Source of the DNA: Brevipalpus yothersi
Taxonomy: Eukaryota; Arthropoda; Arachnida; Trombidiformes; Tenuipalpidae
Assembly (NCBI GenBank): GCA_003956705.1
Contig: QZCP01000191.1
Span: forward strand, 1-64,000
Direction of reading: 5' to 3'
DNA: 64,000 nt
Shown here: one piece after another, positions 37,434 to 53,310 of the stretch
Numbering within the stretch: position 1 is the first letter of the stretch
Layout of the letters: every line of letters starts with the position of its first letter
Made by a program: the position numbers and the translations under genes
Notes under the pieces: model-generated
Told to the model about the DNA's origin: nothing
The model's input: the letters and a program-made list of their open reading frames with translations, nothing else
The model's database searches: none

Positions 37434-40400
37434 CCCAGAAGCATGAAACTTCTCAAAATTCTGTATATGTGCTTACATTCGATGAATGTTTTCAAAGCTG
37501 CAGGATATTCTCTTCTTTTTTTTCTCGTCTATCAGCTTCGAAACTTTTTTCTGCTTACTTGCTTCTGTTTTGCTATTTCATTTTCACTTCATTTCTTCTT
37601 CACTTCGAACGATACATTGAATTCTAAATTAGGACATTAAGAGAGGGAAAGGCGTGAAGAAACAACCTCAAGAATACTATTCCATTCATTTATACTCTTC
37701 ATTCTACATTCAAAAGAAAAGGGAAAAGGAGGAAATGTATGCATTAATTCGTCAAACTTTTCATCGTCCATCATTAATGCACTCAATTCAAGTGTCAAAA
37801 CCTTGTGTGTGATACACACTTGAGCATGGTGAAAGAAAAGACTTCAACACACTCAGATAAGAGATGCCTTAGAGCACAATGTTTTCCTAGGAGAAAGTTT
37901 TTTTCCCTGATTTTCTTGATATTCCTCTGCTTGGGCACAATCGGGAAGGGCAAAAAATATCATCATCTTGAAGCTAATAATAGTAATATTTGACAAAGAG
38001 AACGAAAACAGTCAATAATGTCAAGGCTTGAGACATGGGTAAAAAAACTGATTAGCACCTAAAACACTTTCTAAGAATTGAATACGTATAGACTTAAAAT
38101 ATCAAAGAATTCCTTCCTCTGTTATCCATTTCAGATGGTTACAAGATGTATGCTCATGCAAATATTCGATGTACCCATTTTCCTTATGGTTGAAGAGATA
38201 GATCAACGCTTTAACAGTCAATGGCTTCAAGGATTTTGGGTCCATTGCATGATAGATCTGATCTGAAAACTAGCCCATTGATCGGAATGATTCAGATTTG
38301 AAGAAATAAGAGGGAAAGTATGGAAGGAACATCAATAGAGAATGGATCAACATGAAATGAACTTGAACCTTATGGGTTGAGTATAAGTTGGAAACTCTTC
38401 TATACATGTATTTGTATACGAATCGACTACCCATCGAATCAAATCAAATTGATGCAATATAAATACAAGCGTAAGATGGTCAGTTCAATCGATTGATTCG
38501 AGACCAATTTCAAGCACCAATTCCTTTGGTGAACTTTTCTTTTCCAATGGAACCCTAAATGGACTTTAAATTTCGAAATAGAATGTTTATTCATCTAATA
38601 CGTCAATCTATCAACAAGATTGAATCGCCTCAGTTCATTTAAACCACTGAACATTGAGCTCAGCTGTAAGCATTAGATTCCATTCAAATTATCTTGGTGA
38701 ATGTGAATCTTCTATCATGACAAGAATCCAAATTTACATGAATGTGAGTGTTTAACCTTCAATGACACAAAAAAAACTATAAAAATCGGGGCTCTTTCAG
38801 ATAAAAAGCCATTGGAAATCTTGCGATCGAATTTGGAGTTTTATTTTGCCAGGATGATTTCAAATTTTTTGAGGCCTAATTTTGATAGAAAGGAATTCCC
38901 CTCAAAATCATGGAATTATAGAACTTAATAATGGATGAACTCATTTCCTAGAAAACTATCAGGTATCATAGAGATTTGGAATGATTGAATCCCTGGTGAG
39001 TTTCGATTTTCATTAATCTTCCCTCAATAATCTTCATTTCTGATTGATAGTTGAAAGAGTATCAATACGATATCGTTTCATGAAACTGAAATCAGACAAG
39101 AGAATGAGAACCAGACTCAAACAATCTATAATGACTTTTTCGATACAAGACACTAGCTAAATACACTAAACTACACTGGTGAATGACAAAGAATAGAGCA
39201 TGAAAAAATAGCCTCAAATGAACAATGAAAATCGATGGTTCAGATTAAAATTCTTTTCCTTGGAGGCTAGATAACGATCATCAAAATCATAATTAACTGA
39301 ATTTATCATGCAAACACCTTTCCTCCTCATTTTGTTAATGTTTCTAAAATGAGGTTCATAAAAGTGTATGAAAATATCGAAAACGATATTAAGTGAACAT
39401 GATACGATATTCATGGATGATTATTCCAATTATGAATAACTTTAATCATCATATCAGCAATGACATGATCAAGACTAGAAGCTTCACAATATTCCGACTC
39501 TGTCTCAAAATTTTCCTCTCCCTCTCATAATGAATACTGGACCATCCAGACAGCTCTCGCTCAAAATGACACCATTTGTAGGTCTCTGAACTATCTGGTC
39601 CTCAATGATCAGTAGTAGTAGTATTCTGGTAACTTTCTATGAGTTTTTTGTCCTCAAAAAGACACTTTCAACTGACATACACATCTCTAAAGATCATGGA
39701 TAAGTTTCAGCAATGATATGAGATGGAGAATCTCATATACTCACATAGAAGAGGAGCATTACATACATGTACATGTAGGGGTAAAAAAGAGGTACATTTT
39801 CCGGAGATGGATTCTTTACGATGGATAGATCATTCGTTCAGTTGTTGATCTCATCACTTTCAACTAGATGAAATGAGTGATTACAGTCAAGTGATGTTTA
39901 TAGTCTATCGATCCCTACAAAGCCATCAAGTCAGCCTTCCCTGGACATTATCTGGCTAGTTGAACGAACACACACACACACATCTCTTTAGTTGGTGAGA
40001 AGAGAGTAGATGAGTTGAGTTAGATGATCCAAAAAAGAGTTTATTTCATGATCTTGTTGTGATCCAACTAGGAAACGAAGATAAAATGGTTTAATGAATG
40101 ACATTCCAAGTGGCCACACTCACATATCATAGCCACTACGGAATTCATTCATTCCCTTCCCTTTAACTTCCTTTTTTGCATCCGTTTGCACATATGCTTA
40201 TCTAACTTTTTGGACAGAGTTGAGCTTCAAGTTTTCTAGATCTTGTTGTTCAAGAAGTAAGAAGAAGAAGAATTAACACATTCTAGAGCTCATTTTGATA
40301 ACCTTAAGATGAATAATCAAAGTTCCAGTGGCTAGACACTTGAGTGGATAAACACATATCAGTTTACCGATCCTTTGAGAATTCATGAATACATCCATCG

Positions 40401-40731
40401 TTTTCTTTAGCCTCATCTCCAGTCTCCAGCACTCTCATTGATTTGAGCTTTCATTTTCCATGCTTGTCCTCTCTCATCATCATATACTAGATTCACTTTC
40501 TTCCTTAGGAAGTCTTTCTCTCTCTCTCTGTCTGTATGTCTCGCTCTCTCTTTCTTCACCCTTTGTCCAAGCCTTTTCAATGTGATCACAACCCAAAGTC
40601 GGCATGTCCACTATTGATTTTGGGGTGAACGTTATTGGAAATCTCAGGAAACCCATTGAACCATTGCGATATCTCATTCAGTCCAATGAATCGGTCTCAT
40701 GCTGAACCAAGCTTCTCGATATCATTGATTA

Positions 40732-40775
<44 letters not shown>

Positions 40776-41121
40776 CCTTAAGGTTTACGTTTGATAATGA
40801 TTAAGGTGGGCATATTCAGAACATATTGCAAAGGAAAGAATGTCAAAACATTTTCGTCCATTGGTCAAAGTATGGCTCACTTCTTCCCCATGAATCAATT
40901 GATGTCCTTGATTTCTTCAATTAGGCTCAAGATTAACTATGGAAGCTCTGTAAGATTATATCTTTGGCCATTCAGTATTAAAGTATATCTATCAAGAATA
41001 CATCTCTCCCTGACAATAGTTTGAACAAAAGAGAATAATTTCTCAAGAAATTGTAAGACAGATATCAAAATAGGAAGAAAAACGATCATATGCAAATTTA
41101 GGTAAATAAAAAGAGAATCTT

Positions 41122-41154
<33 letters not shown>

Positions 41155-44100
41155 GTTCTTCTGATACTCATTTTCGGTTGACTTTTTTCTTAACCTTTTA
41201 TGCTTCCTCATGTCTTCAAATTTTCACTGATGATCAATGTACATGATAATATTTTGTGAAGAGAGAGAGAGAGTCACGATCGATTCTGTCGATTTTTTTT
41301 CTTCTCTCTATATCCTACTTTTGATCATGGTAGATCTATTTTAATCTCAAATATCTCATGAGACCGATTCATGAAACGATTTTTGATGTTCGAAAGAGAA
41401 ACATTCACAGCGAAATAGTCAAGACAAAACATGAAATCCACGAGGTTAGCCATATTGAAAGACGTAAGAGGAAAAAGATGAAGGAGAGGAGAAAGAAGGA
41501 GAAAGAGGAAAAGAAAGCATCGAACACTGATAATAAAACTTGTTGATGATATTTTAGAGGGGAATTCAAACCTACTGCTCAGGGAATACATGGGAAGTGA
41601 TCATTCTTCTACCTAGCCTTTGAATTCTCAATTCTGACTTGCGGCACTTGTGAGCCAACATTCTTCAGCTGGAAGAATACCGTACATGTATATACCATAC
41701 TATTTTCGGATCATCATGTCAATCTGAGGTATGATCTGGATTTGATTCCAAGAGTGCATCTCATTCACGATATGGAAACTAAAACGTGCTTGAATATTGC
41801 TTACTATCTTTTTGTGGTGAAGGTTTGAATATCGAAGATTCTCTTACTCAAATCTACTTACTCGATACAGAATACGTGTTATGATCAAGAATAGGAGGAG
41901 AATCAATCTTACTCCTTTCTAGAATGTTCGAAAATGTTACAAAAAATTCTTGATGATCAAGAAGATGGTTGCGAAAGTTTCATACTTTGTATAAAAAAGA
42001 AAGAGGTGAAACTGGTAACATAATTGTAATTTCGCAAGAGTTATCCAAGAATTTCTATCATCTTCTGCTGGAAACTGAAACCAATCTATAGTTTTTCTCT
42101 GAGATTGAATTTCTCTCCTCTCTTGTACTTTCTCTATACTCATCATTTTCATTATTCATGATAATTTTCTAATTCACCTGTCAACCTTACTACTACACTT
42201 TTTTTCACAAAGTACAATGTTTATTCCTTACCAGTAGACCAAGACCAAGATATATGAGAATTTGCCTGATTAAGATGCCAATTCTTAAAAAAGAAAACCT
42301 CATCAGACTGTCAAATTTTTTGCTCCTCTCTCTCCTACAAGAATTGGTTTCAACCTGATAATACCTATTTTTTGATGAAAAATTTGAATTCAGCTCTATC
42401 TACTCGAGTGATCTCATGAATTGAAAGTGAACTTTGTCAACTACTCTCATCTCCCTTACACACAGTAATGTCCCTGGATGATGAAGGGTGGCAATGATAT
42501 ATTATCTTCCATGGGCATGTCGCTTCATCTCATGATGATCTATCACCTTGACTGGTATTCATGGGAAAAGATGTTATGATCACAGTGAAAAAGTGAGAGT
42601 GCAATTCGGAAAGTTTTTTCATTCTATCAAGAATTTTCAATTCTTTTTTATCTATCTCACTCTTCCTTCACTTGCATCCTCTCTACTTCAACTGATGCTC
42701 CTTAGCTTGTTTCCAATCATTGAGCCATCTTCCATCTCCTGATTTTTCAACTAGACAAGTAATCGAATGAATAGACTATTTTTTCCTCTCTCTGTCTCTA
42801 CAGAATATTCTGGAGGAAGAATGGTCTGATTTAGTGCGTGTAACTACCCAAGTAAAAATGCATGCAAGTGAGTAATTTTGTTCACAATCATTGTATGTAA
42901 ATCACTAGACAAAGATTGTTATGAAATTTTGATGGACCTTGAAGTATGTGGTGTGTGTTGATGGTAAAATATATGAATAAAATTATTTTCCATTTTTTCT
43001 TCTCCTTCTATTCTCAAAGTAAAGCCAACTAGATATGCAATAAACTTGCCAATAAAGATCCAGAGAAGATAATATTCTTCACCATGAAAAACCAATCATT
43101 GCAATGGAAATCATATAAATATATAGCATTCTCTATTTTCGACAAACTGAAATCAAATCGACCAGATCAAATGTGGTTATTCGTTTTCTTACTGTTGACT
43201 TCAACCTGCGAATATATACTAAAACAATCAAGAAGAACTTTTTCTTTTTGCTTCCCTCTTGTCAAGAAAAAGAAATATTTTTCCATCATTTTGATTGAAA
43301 TCATTATTTGAATTGTTTTCTCACTTTTTTTATTCTTATTCTTATTGCAAAATTCATTCAAATCTAACACTTCGAACCAAGAAAGACCATCATCAAAGTG
43401 GTCATTGAAATATTGTTTCGTCATTACTAGAAGGAAAAAAAATTTAGATCTCTATCCTGGAGAGTATTCCCTATCATTCTCTATTCTTCTCATCTTACAA
43501 CGGAACTTAGACAGGATTTTTTAGATATCAAACGTTCACTAGGACTATTGAAATGCTCAAGGAATGAAGAAAAACTTGAGTAGAAAAAAAAGAATTCAGA
43601 GTTACTCAGCTTACTTCTTGTTCCTCTTCTTTTATCGACCACAATTACGGAATAAGGAAATTCTTCCAATCTCAAAATTGACCTCAAAGCTATCTGATAC
43701 ATATATATCTATCTTCTTTGGTAGACACTAAAAAAGTGTAATAGTCAAGATCAGAATTCACCGCCCATACAGCTAACTGTAGATGGAAATTCGAGCCCAT
43801 TCAGCAAAAAAAATTCCAGTTCTTCACACAATTGCAATAGAACTTTTCCAGTCGAAAAAATTTTCCACTTTCAGAGGGCTGAACATCTTGAAATTCTAAG
43901 CACTCGCCATCTGAAAAATACAGGGTTCAAAGAAGCAGCTCGTGCATGTAGAAACATCGTTTTTCTGAAAATCTAATTGATTCATGATATATATATGTAT
44001 AGCTGAAGAATCGAAAAAAGAGAAGGAAAAATATTCAAGATATAGCTGAAGTTTATCTATTTCGATTCTTTCCTATTCTTCATCATCAATGAAATCAACA

Positions 44101-46412
44101 GTAACATATTCTTCAAGATTTGAACAGCATTCAGATAAGCTGGAAATAAAATAAGAAGACCATTTTTTTCCTCTCTTCTACTCACCACAAGCACCTCGAT
44201 GATTGATTGCTATATATTTTTGAAGATTACAAGCAGTAAGGTTGAGATGGCATTCGCTTGGATAAGTGACATTATCCGTACCACAAACATATTCCATACT
44301 AGCATTCAAGCTTGAAGTAGATATATTGTCAGCCAATCCTATGGCTATTGATGATTCATCACATTTGAATAAATCACATTTACACACACTAGATCTTGAA
44401 ACATCCAGGCTACAGAAGCCACCAAAACCACAAGAACACGAGGCTAGAAAGTAAAAAAGGACAAGGCAAGAATAAGGAAAGAGAGAGAGAGAGAGATAAG
44501 AAAGAGACATGAGAGAAAAAACAATGGACACGGTTAAGTGGCAAGGAATCCATGCCAGCATCATCAATCATGGGTCATTTCAATTTGAATCATGCATGAA
44601 GTATACCATGAGGAGTAGCTGGAAGATTTATTCGACTAGTCAGCAAGAATTCAGATATTTCTAGAGATATGTATACACTTGAAAGATGGTAAACAGATCC
44701 TCATCATTTGCATGGAAGAATTGAAACTTGACTTGTTGGATAAGCCTTACATACATGCATATCAATGACTCCTCTGTATATGTAAGGTAAAGTTCAATGA
44801 ACAGACTGAAGAAGGAAATGAAGTAGAAGAAGTAACTTACCTTCATGAAACATGGAAGCATCTTGAAGTGGAAGATCTGTGCAAAGAGAAGAGGAAAGAG
44901 AGAGAGAAAGATAATCTTAGAATTCAGTCACATAATTCGAAAAAAATTTGATTATGATTGGATGACCAAATTGACCGGTCAATTTTCTAGGGAAAGTAAA
45001 TTGATTCAATTTCGAATCAGTATGTTAAATTCTTTATTCCCAGTCACCAGTGGGAATGTCTTCCCCCCTAAGAGGAATGCTCTCACAACATGAACACATA
45101 TATGCTGAAAGGTGGTCTACCCGAGAAAAAGAATGTTTTATCACGCTGTTGGGTTTGTTTGATCAACAAATTATCCGTGTGGCTACAATTCATTAGGCAC
45201 ATCATCAGAGTACAAATGACTAGCTGGTTATTGAAATGATGACCATGGATTATGACCTTACCATGAGGCTGTTTACTATTCTCTCTCTCTATCTTTCCAT
45301 CTTTCTCGTTCTCTTATATCGTTCCTATTTTCACTTTTTCCCGAGAGAGATTGAATAACAAGACAGAGGCCAACGAAAAAGACTTTTGCTTTAGCACATA
45401 TTCACACACACACACAAGGCTTATGGCTGATAAAGAATGCTGGTAGACACAAGACATGGAGAAGAATAAGAAAAAAGAATGTCTTGACTTTCTTCTTCTT
45501 CTTCTTATTCTGCCAGTAAGTCTTTCAAGTTTCTATTCTTGTGGTTCTCTATCTTCTCTCTCTTCGGAATCATCATATTCTCGTCAAGTCACTGAACATC
45601 AAGCATTGGAATATCTTTCTCAATGATGAAGGAGACGATCAGTGAGCCTGTTAAGTTCATTTTTCTCTGAGCAAATGGCGTTCAATACAGTATTCTCGCT
45701 TGTCAGTATTTTATCTCTATTACTTGAAATACTCGCTAGAGCTCATGCACTGAATACAATCAATGGGCTTAGATTTTTTTTTGACTCGCTTCAATTCAAT
45801 CTTTTTTAAACAAAATTCATGATATTATAAATACACCTCACTGAACATTTCTTGTGCTCAAAATGGAAAGAAAGGGTTCATGTCTCAAGGTGCTTTGCTC
45901 CAGGAAGATGTAAATAAAATGGAGAGAGAATAATGTGAGAAAATCAGTAAGATAAGATTTTGCATAGGTAACTGAGCAGAATAAATAAGCTTGAATATGT
46001 GAACAGGTGATAAACTATCATGAATTAGAAATAAAACCTAGATGTATTTAGGGAAAGAAAAGAATTTGAGACTCCAAGATGAAAGAAAATTATCGAACAG
46101 TATTCCACAACCAAATGTCCTGCATGGAACACTTGGAATGTATCGAAATTTTGTGATACTTGAGGGTAAAGTATTCACATTGGTGTATAACTTGCAAATC
46201 TTTGTAACTTGAGGTTATAAGCCAAGGAAAACTTTATTCGATCTCATGTTGCTCAAAATATCCACTAAACTCCATTAAACGAATGCACAGAGAAAGAGAG
46301 AGAGACGAAGAATAAAAGAACTTTTTTCAACAACAGCTATTTGGGATCAAATTGATCGAGCCCTATGTTCACCTTCTATTCTATGATAGGGTTCAAGTGG
46401 TATATGGAAATT

Positions 46413-46473
<61 letters not shown>

Positions 46474-48293
46474 CTCAAACGTGATGTCAGCGACTCAATG
46501 GAATGCCTATTTAATGCTTCCAGGCAATAAAATGCAAATATTCTTGATGCAAACAGTCTTAATTTGATGGCAAACAGTGGGCAAGCTTATTAATCACAGG
46601 TTGAATAGAGAGAGAGCGAAAGAAAGAGAGAAAGAGAGAGATCCAGTAAGGAAGCTGAGTATATGTCTGTCTGGATGTTGAGTTTTGGAAAGTCCAATAT
46701 CCTGCTACTATATACTGCCCAATGATCGCTTCCAGATAATGAGTCCCGTCAATCTTGCCTCAACATTCTTTGAGTTCTTCTATTTTCTCTCTCTCTCTCT
46801 CTCTCTCTTCCTAGGCTTTCTAATCTCATTCATTGATTTATTCAATCAACTTTCCCAACAAGTTCCAACTATAAAACGCTAGCCGAGTGGATCTTCTGTC
46901 TGAAAACGTTTTCACAGTACACTAATCTTCTTAAGGCCACTGGACTACTTTAAGAATAGCCATAAGTATTCTAGGTGAAAGTCATGCACAATATATATAC
47001 TTGAAATGAGTATGAAAGATCAAGCCTCAAGTCATACACCTTTCCTCTGGTCCTGATAAGTTAACTCAATTCGATTCAATCAACACATCAGCCTGTCTTG
47101 ATGATGGTAACTTGAGTATTCCCGTTTCGAATGCTGATTTGCAACATTCATTTTAAGTGTGTGTATGTGTGTGCCCCAAAACAATGGCCATCGGTAAGCT
47201 TTCTCTCTCTCTTTATTCTTCTTCTTTATTCCTCTTTTCTCATCTTATTATTTCTTAACAAAGTCATTCCAAAGCGCAAAAAGGAATAAAAGAATATGAG
47301 CAAAAAGTTGGCCAATCCACAAGAGCCACATTAATTCATGGACTTCACTTTCATTTACTTGATTCCATCGTCATTGCACCATCAGGATCTTGTTTCTATC
47401 TATCTATCTTAGGGACTCATCTTCTTTCTTTCTATCTTTCTTTCTCTCTCTTTTTCTCTGTTTCAACATTCTTTTCCATCTTGTAACTACTACACAAGCA
47501 ATACATTATATCATGATGACAACGATACTTTTACCAGCAAAAAGTTGTTATCTTCAGAACTTTACCCATTCAGTCTATCTTTCTCTATTCGTTCTCTCTC
47601 TCCACCTTCTCATTGTAGTCATCATCGAGATGACTAGTGAGTGAAAGTGGTCCTTATGTTTACTGTTGAGTTTATCGAACCAAATTACAAGCTTGAACGT
47701 GATCAGTTCTAGAATTTCTACTATTTCCCATTTTAACAGTAGTAGCAACTGGCTAAAGCAAAAAGTATACCATTGGAAGAAAGACACACACACACAGACA
47801 CCAACTAAGGCCAAAAGAGGAAAGATAGAACCACTCTCCAGAGCAACAATCCGTGGCTAATCAAGAGGACTGTATGGATGTGACGAGATGGCAATACAAT
47901 GTTGTATATGTGTCCACTATGTTGGACCCACTAAAATAATTCCTTCTTTTCTCTTTACTTGTTTGTGATTCCATCTCTTTCTCTTTCTTTTTCTTTCTCT
48001 CTCTCTCTCTCTCTCTTTTCCATACACACACAAGCACAAGCACATTCATTCATCTTCGATTTGATGGATACATATGATTTGCTATTATCAACATCATCAT
48101 TGGCCATCATCGTTCTGTGAGCGGTCAAGCTGAAATTCAGCGTGTCAATGAACATTGTAACGGCACTTCTACTGATGATTAATGGCAAGAAATCTTTTCT
48201 CATCCACATTCTTTACCTTGGGCTCTTGGTGATAGAATGGAGAAACGATGTCGAAATCAAGAGTGAATCCAGATGAGAATAGATAGATAGAAT

Positions 48294-48353
<60 letters not shown>

Positions 48354-50594
48354 AGAAATGAATTGAGACGTCGTGGATAAGCTATATGTGAGTGAATCAA
48401 GGGCAACAAGAGAAAAAAGAAGATGGAAAAAATAATGGACAGTTCTGTTAGTTTTTTCACGAAAACTGGGCCAACGAAATGATATAACGAAGTCAATTTT
48501 TATCATGTTAAATTGCCTTCGATTCACCAGTTGACGCCCTCAAGCAATATTGTTCTTGGTCAATAGCAAGAATATCTGATTCCTTTTTCCATTCTCTTTC
48601 TCCAAAAAGAAGCGAGATATAAACCTCTTCCCGTGTAGCATGTACATTCTGCAATACAACATGTCAAGAATCATGAAACACTCATTTTGATCATAAGTCT
48701 AGTTGCGTGCTACTATGATGTTTGCTGTCATCGACCATGAAGACACCCTAGAAAGAGTGTAGATAGTATGGACAGGGAGAGGATGAAGTATAAGCATTGA
48801 GCTTCCGATTTTTCACTGAATTCTTTTCAAATCAAAGGCAATGAGAAAGAGAAGAGGAAAAAAATAAATTCAAGCATCAAAAAAAGAACTTTATTTTCTA
48901 CTTTCTCTCTCCCTCTCTCATGCTCTGTTCATCTTTTTTCCAGAAACTTTTTGATGAGATGATTCAATTTTAGCCACAAGTTAACTTTTTCCAACATCAA
49001 GTGGATTTAAATGAACGTGAGTGTAGTTCAAAAGTCAAGTCATCATGTTATTTAGTATTTTGTGGAGAGAGAGAGAAAGAGAAAGAAATAAAAGAGAAAA
49101 TATACTTCATAATCGGTATCAAATTCTTGAGTCAAATGAAGAAGAGTAAAGATTCAATTTGATCACTCATAAAAACCACGTTTTGGCTTCGTGCTATCAT
49201 CATCAGTTCAGTCATCCATGTATATATGTACTTCTTCTTTTGCCCCTTCTGACGCTACAATATGTTGGCTGAGGATTGAAGTATCCATTAGTTAGATTAT
49301 TCAGGATGGAAACAGTGAACAGCCAGTCATGTAAACCCCATACTTTCTCGGTGTGGTATGCGAATTGACAGCTTCATGGAAGGCTGACAGAATCGTATTC
49401 ATGGTCTATACACACACATACATACACACACACACACACTTAGCTATTATGACATGGGAATGGAGGAGGGGAAATAAAAATAGATGATCTAATACATGAT
49501 CTGATCAGAAGGTAGATACACCTATTAGAACTGCGATTCGTACACCTCGTAATACATGGACAGAGAGAGAGAAAGAAAGAAAGAGAGACAATATACAAAA
49601 GCTCATCATATCATCAGGTCATTCATGGGTTAGCATAGGCAAGAATATCATGACTAATAGTAGACCCTAGTCGAAAAAAAAGTGAGCAAGAGAGAGAGAG
49701 AATCTCTAATGAATTCTTTCTCTTCCTGTCTCTTCGAACCATTCTTCTTTATGATATTCAAATGAAGTTGCCTAATGCTGTAAGAATAGATTCTTCTCAC
49801 GGGGAAAGAGAAAAAGAGAGAAAAGAGAAAGAGAGTGATGAAAGAGAGAAAGAGAGAGAGAGAGAAACGAGTGAGTATAATCATGTAAAATGTCCCTATT
49901 TTGAATCCATTAAAAATGTTTCCATCAACATTTGAGCAATAAAGCTGCCATACAGCTGAAAGCCATGTCTAAGCCCTATTTGTAGCTATATACAACATTT
50001 TAGCTTCCACTTTTGCACTCATTAATTCATTGAATAAATAGGATCATTTTTGAAGATAAAAGCAGAGAGAAGAGGAGAGAGAGAGAAAGAATAAAAAACG
50101 AGCGTATCGAAGAGAAAAGAGGATGATTCAGTATATTGGCTTCCATTTGCTATTGATCCTCATGATAGTGAACTTTTACGTTTCATCCTGTCTGTTAATC
50201 TGTTCTGCTCATAAAATTGGCGGTAATTTCATTAGGGAAAATTTTGTGACGATAGAAAGTAAATCATGATTGAAAAAACTGAAGAAAAAGAAGAAGAAGA
50301 AAATTTCGTTTCACAAAAGTGGTAAAACATTTTAAATGATACATAATCGAGAGAGAGAGAGAGAGAGAAAATACAGAGGTGATGACAAGAAACGTTAAAA
50401 GTGTAGATGAATTAGAGTGTGAAAAAAAGGACTATACATGAAAAGGAAAATCAATAGGCAAGATCAAGGTGTATAAGCAACGGTTATTTGGATAAGGTTC
50501 CTCTTTTTTGATTAACACGAGGCACTAGTGAATATTTCGTGTCTAACGGCTATAAATTTGCATTTGTTGATGATCATCATTGTTCACTTCTTTT

Positions 50595-50644
<50 letters not shown>

Positions 50645-50645
50645 N

Positions 50646-50679
<34 letters not shown>

Positions 50680-52605
50680 TGAAGATGAGTTTCAACCTTT
50701 TCAACTTTTTTCTGGCGTGCATTTTTCCCGCCTATTTCGATTTTCATTATGCTCCTCTTCTTTTTTTCCTCTTCTTCATCTTTTCCATCATCATCAAACC
50801 TTTGCCACTACACACACATGCATCCAGTGATTAACATGAGTGTCCCATCGAGCTATTAATTCACTTTCTCTCAGACTATCTGAGTGAGCGACTTTTACGC
50901 TCTCTCTCTCTTTCTTTCTCTCTCTTCTCATCATCCGAGGATGGATGGCTGATCAAGGAATCTTTCCTCCATTCTATCCTATCGGCTTGGGTTCCCGAAG
51001 GAAATGAGCATGAGATCAACACGATTGTAGTTTCCATGAGGCAAACACGAATAAGTGGATAGAATATGATGAGCATTCCATCATGAGTGTGTATACACAC
51101 ACATGGACATATATACAAAGAATGATGTTAACAATAGTGAAAGCTGGACCACCGCTACTAGTACTACTACTACACACCATCAGGCCAGATAATGAGAAAG
51201 AAGAAATCCGAGAGATCCATATCAATGACTGAGAATCGTAATCGTCATCAAATTCATAGTCTCGAGTCCATCTTTCTCCATCTATTTTCGACCCACAGAC
51301 CATGGACTTTATATGTGTTTATGTGTGCATATGGCTAGGGTCTACTCTGATATTGCTACTCAAACACAATCCACATTTACCCGAAGATATGAACTACCAC
51401 TACAATGTCTACTCAGTTGGCTCATTTCTATCATCATTGATTGTTCTATCATTTTTCCAGCTAAGCGGATTACGGTGAGATGGTATAGTACAGAGATAGA
51501 AGCAGAAAGAGAGAAAGAGAAAGAGAGAAAATGGATAGATAGATTGATAATTTTTTCTTTCTACCCGAAAACCAGAGATATCAGTATGGTCAATTTCCTT
51601 TGGGAAGTAAGCTTAAGCAATTGAATTGAAAGGGGAAAGAATTGAAATAGTGTATAGGATTAGGAGAGAGAAAAAGTTGAAAATAGAAAATAAGAGAGAA
51701 ACTTTCTCTTTTCCCAAAATTCGATGCCAATTCATAATTACCAAAGGCCAGCTAATCTGAGCTCCAAATTTTAATCCTTCAAGAGCCATTTTCAATTGAG
51801 AAATTCTTCTTTTCCGAGAGTATCATCTGATTTTTTCTTCCTCTCCAATGTATCAAGTTTATAATCTTTTTTGATCTTTTTTGATGAGCTCAAATGTTAA
51901 TGGTCAAAATTTTGAGAAAACTTTATGAAACTATCCAATACATGCTCAAGAGAATCAGATAACCGTATTTTTCCAAAATTCGAAAAATTTATTCGTCAGA
52001 ACGAAGATGATGGAAAGAGAGAGAAAGTGTATTGCAAATGTGATGATCTCATCACCGTTTCACACCATGTTGGACATTTTTCCGCTTAGTTCGAAGTCTT
52101 AAAGATAATATCATTAGCTCTAGTGTGATCATTAGTGGTTAGTTGGGCATAGCTAGTCCCTCAAAATCATAGGATTAGGCGAATAGCTGATACAGTTGGG
52201 AAGAGAGAGAGAGAGGAACTTTTCTTGAGTGAATCCAGAAGAGCAAGTAAATTAGGCCAAAATCTGATGATGTTAGCCTTGACTGTGGCTACTCAAAGGA
52301 ATGTATTTACACTGTGTGTAGATTTATCATGGATCAGACTAGAAAGCTACAAAGTTATAGAATGATACAATTTTGGATTTTATAACCAAAAAGAAATTTC
52401 GAATATTGGATGAGGTACACAAAAGGAGAAGTGAGCTGAGGGAATACAGGAATATGGGCAATAGAGCATATGATTTTTCGTTAAAATTCCCTATATTAGT
52501 TAGAATAGCATTACTTAAAGTATCTTTTCAAGTAAAAATATTACATCCTCCGAATAGAATACAAAATATGATCTGAAAGAAGGGAACATGAGGGGATGAG
52601 GAATG

Positions 52606-52657
<52 letters not shown>

Positions 52658-53243
52658 GAGAGAAAGCAAAATAAAATGAAGTGGGTGAAACTAAGCACTC
52701 ATCAAAAATTTTTTGGGGGTATATACAGAGATTTTGCATTGAAAATGAGTGAATATCATATTAGCTTTTCATGTGTACTGATGAAAATTATGTAATACCA
52801 TAATGTACAGCGTTATTAGACCCATTATTCATTCGATGAAAGATGAAAGCGATTTAAGTAAAGAATATAGTCTAGAAGAAGAATTCTAAATGATGGATGA
52901 CTTGGTTTGGAAAAATTCTTGCTCCGCTAACATAATGAGGTAAGAGAGAACTCTGATAGATAGCAAAAGGTTTTCGAAGATATTTTTCCTCGTTTCACTA
53001 ACTTTCTGTCTACTCTCTACCTTGTATGATATGGAATAAGATGTCTAGATACATATATACATGTATATTCGAAAACATCAAATCAAATCAATCTTACTCG
53101 TGATGTTTGAGCAAAGAATTTAGCATTAAATGTATTTTCTCATGCCTTGATGAAAAATTTTCTCTTGTCTCCGTGAAACAAGACTTATTATTCCATTCTT
53201 CTTCTGTCCAATTCATATTTCTTCTTCTCTCGGTACATGATTC

Positions 53244-53310
<67 letters not shown>

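Larger units (their letters stand above)
33237..44185 (-). other. Agrin intron 3 (10.9 kb)
   Basis: This intron contains CT/GA tracts near 36079-36132, 37089-37118 and 37379-37433, and shorter ones near 40738 and 41120. No additional Kazal-like exon and no nested gene is recognisable. A small plus-strand Lys/Arg-rich frame at 41358-41546 is the only mildly protein-like frame that I noted. Confidence 0.55.

Noticed and set aside
41358..41546. 62-codon Lys/Arg/Glu-rich plus-strand frame in agrin intron 3
   Set aside because: The basic tail derives from purine-rich sequence, and I found no splice partner or domain. It could be a shadow of AT/GA-rich intron DNA.
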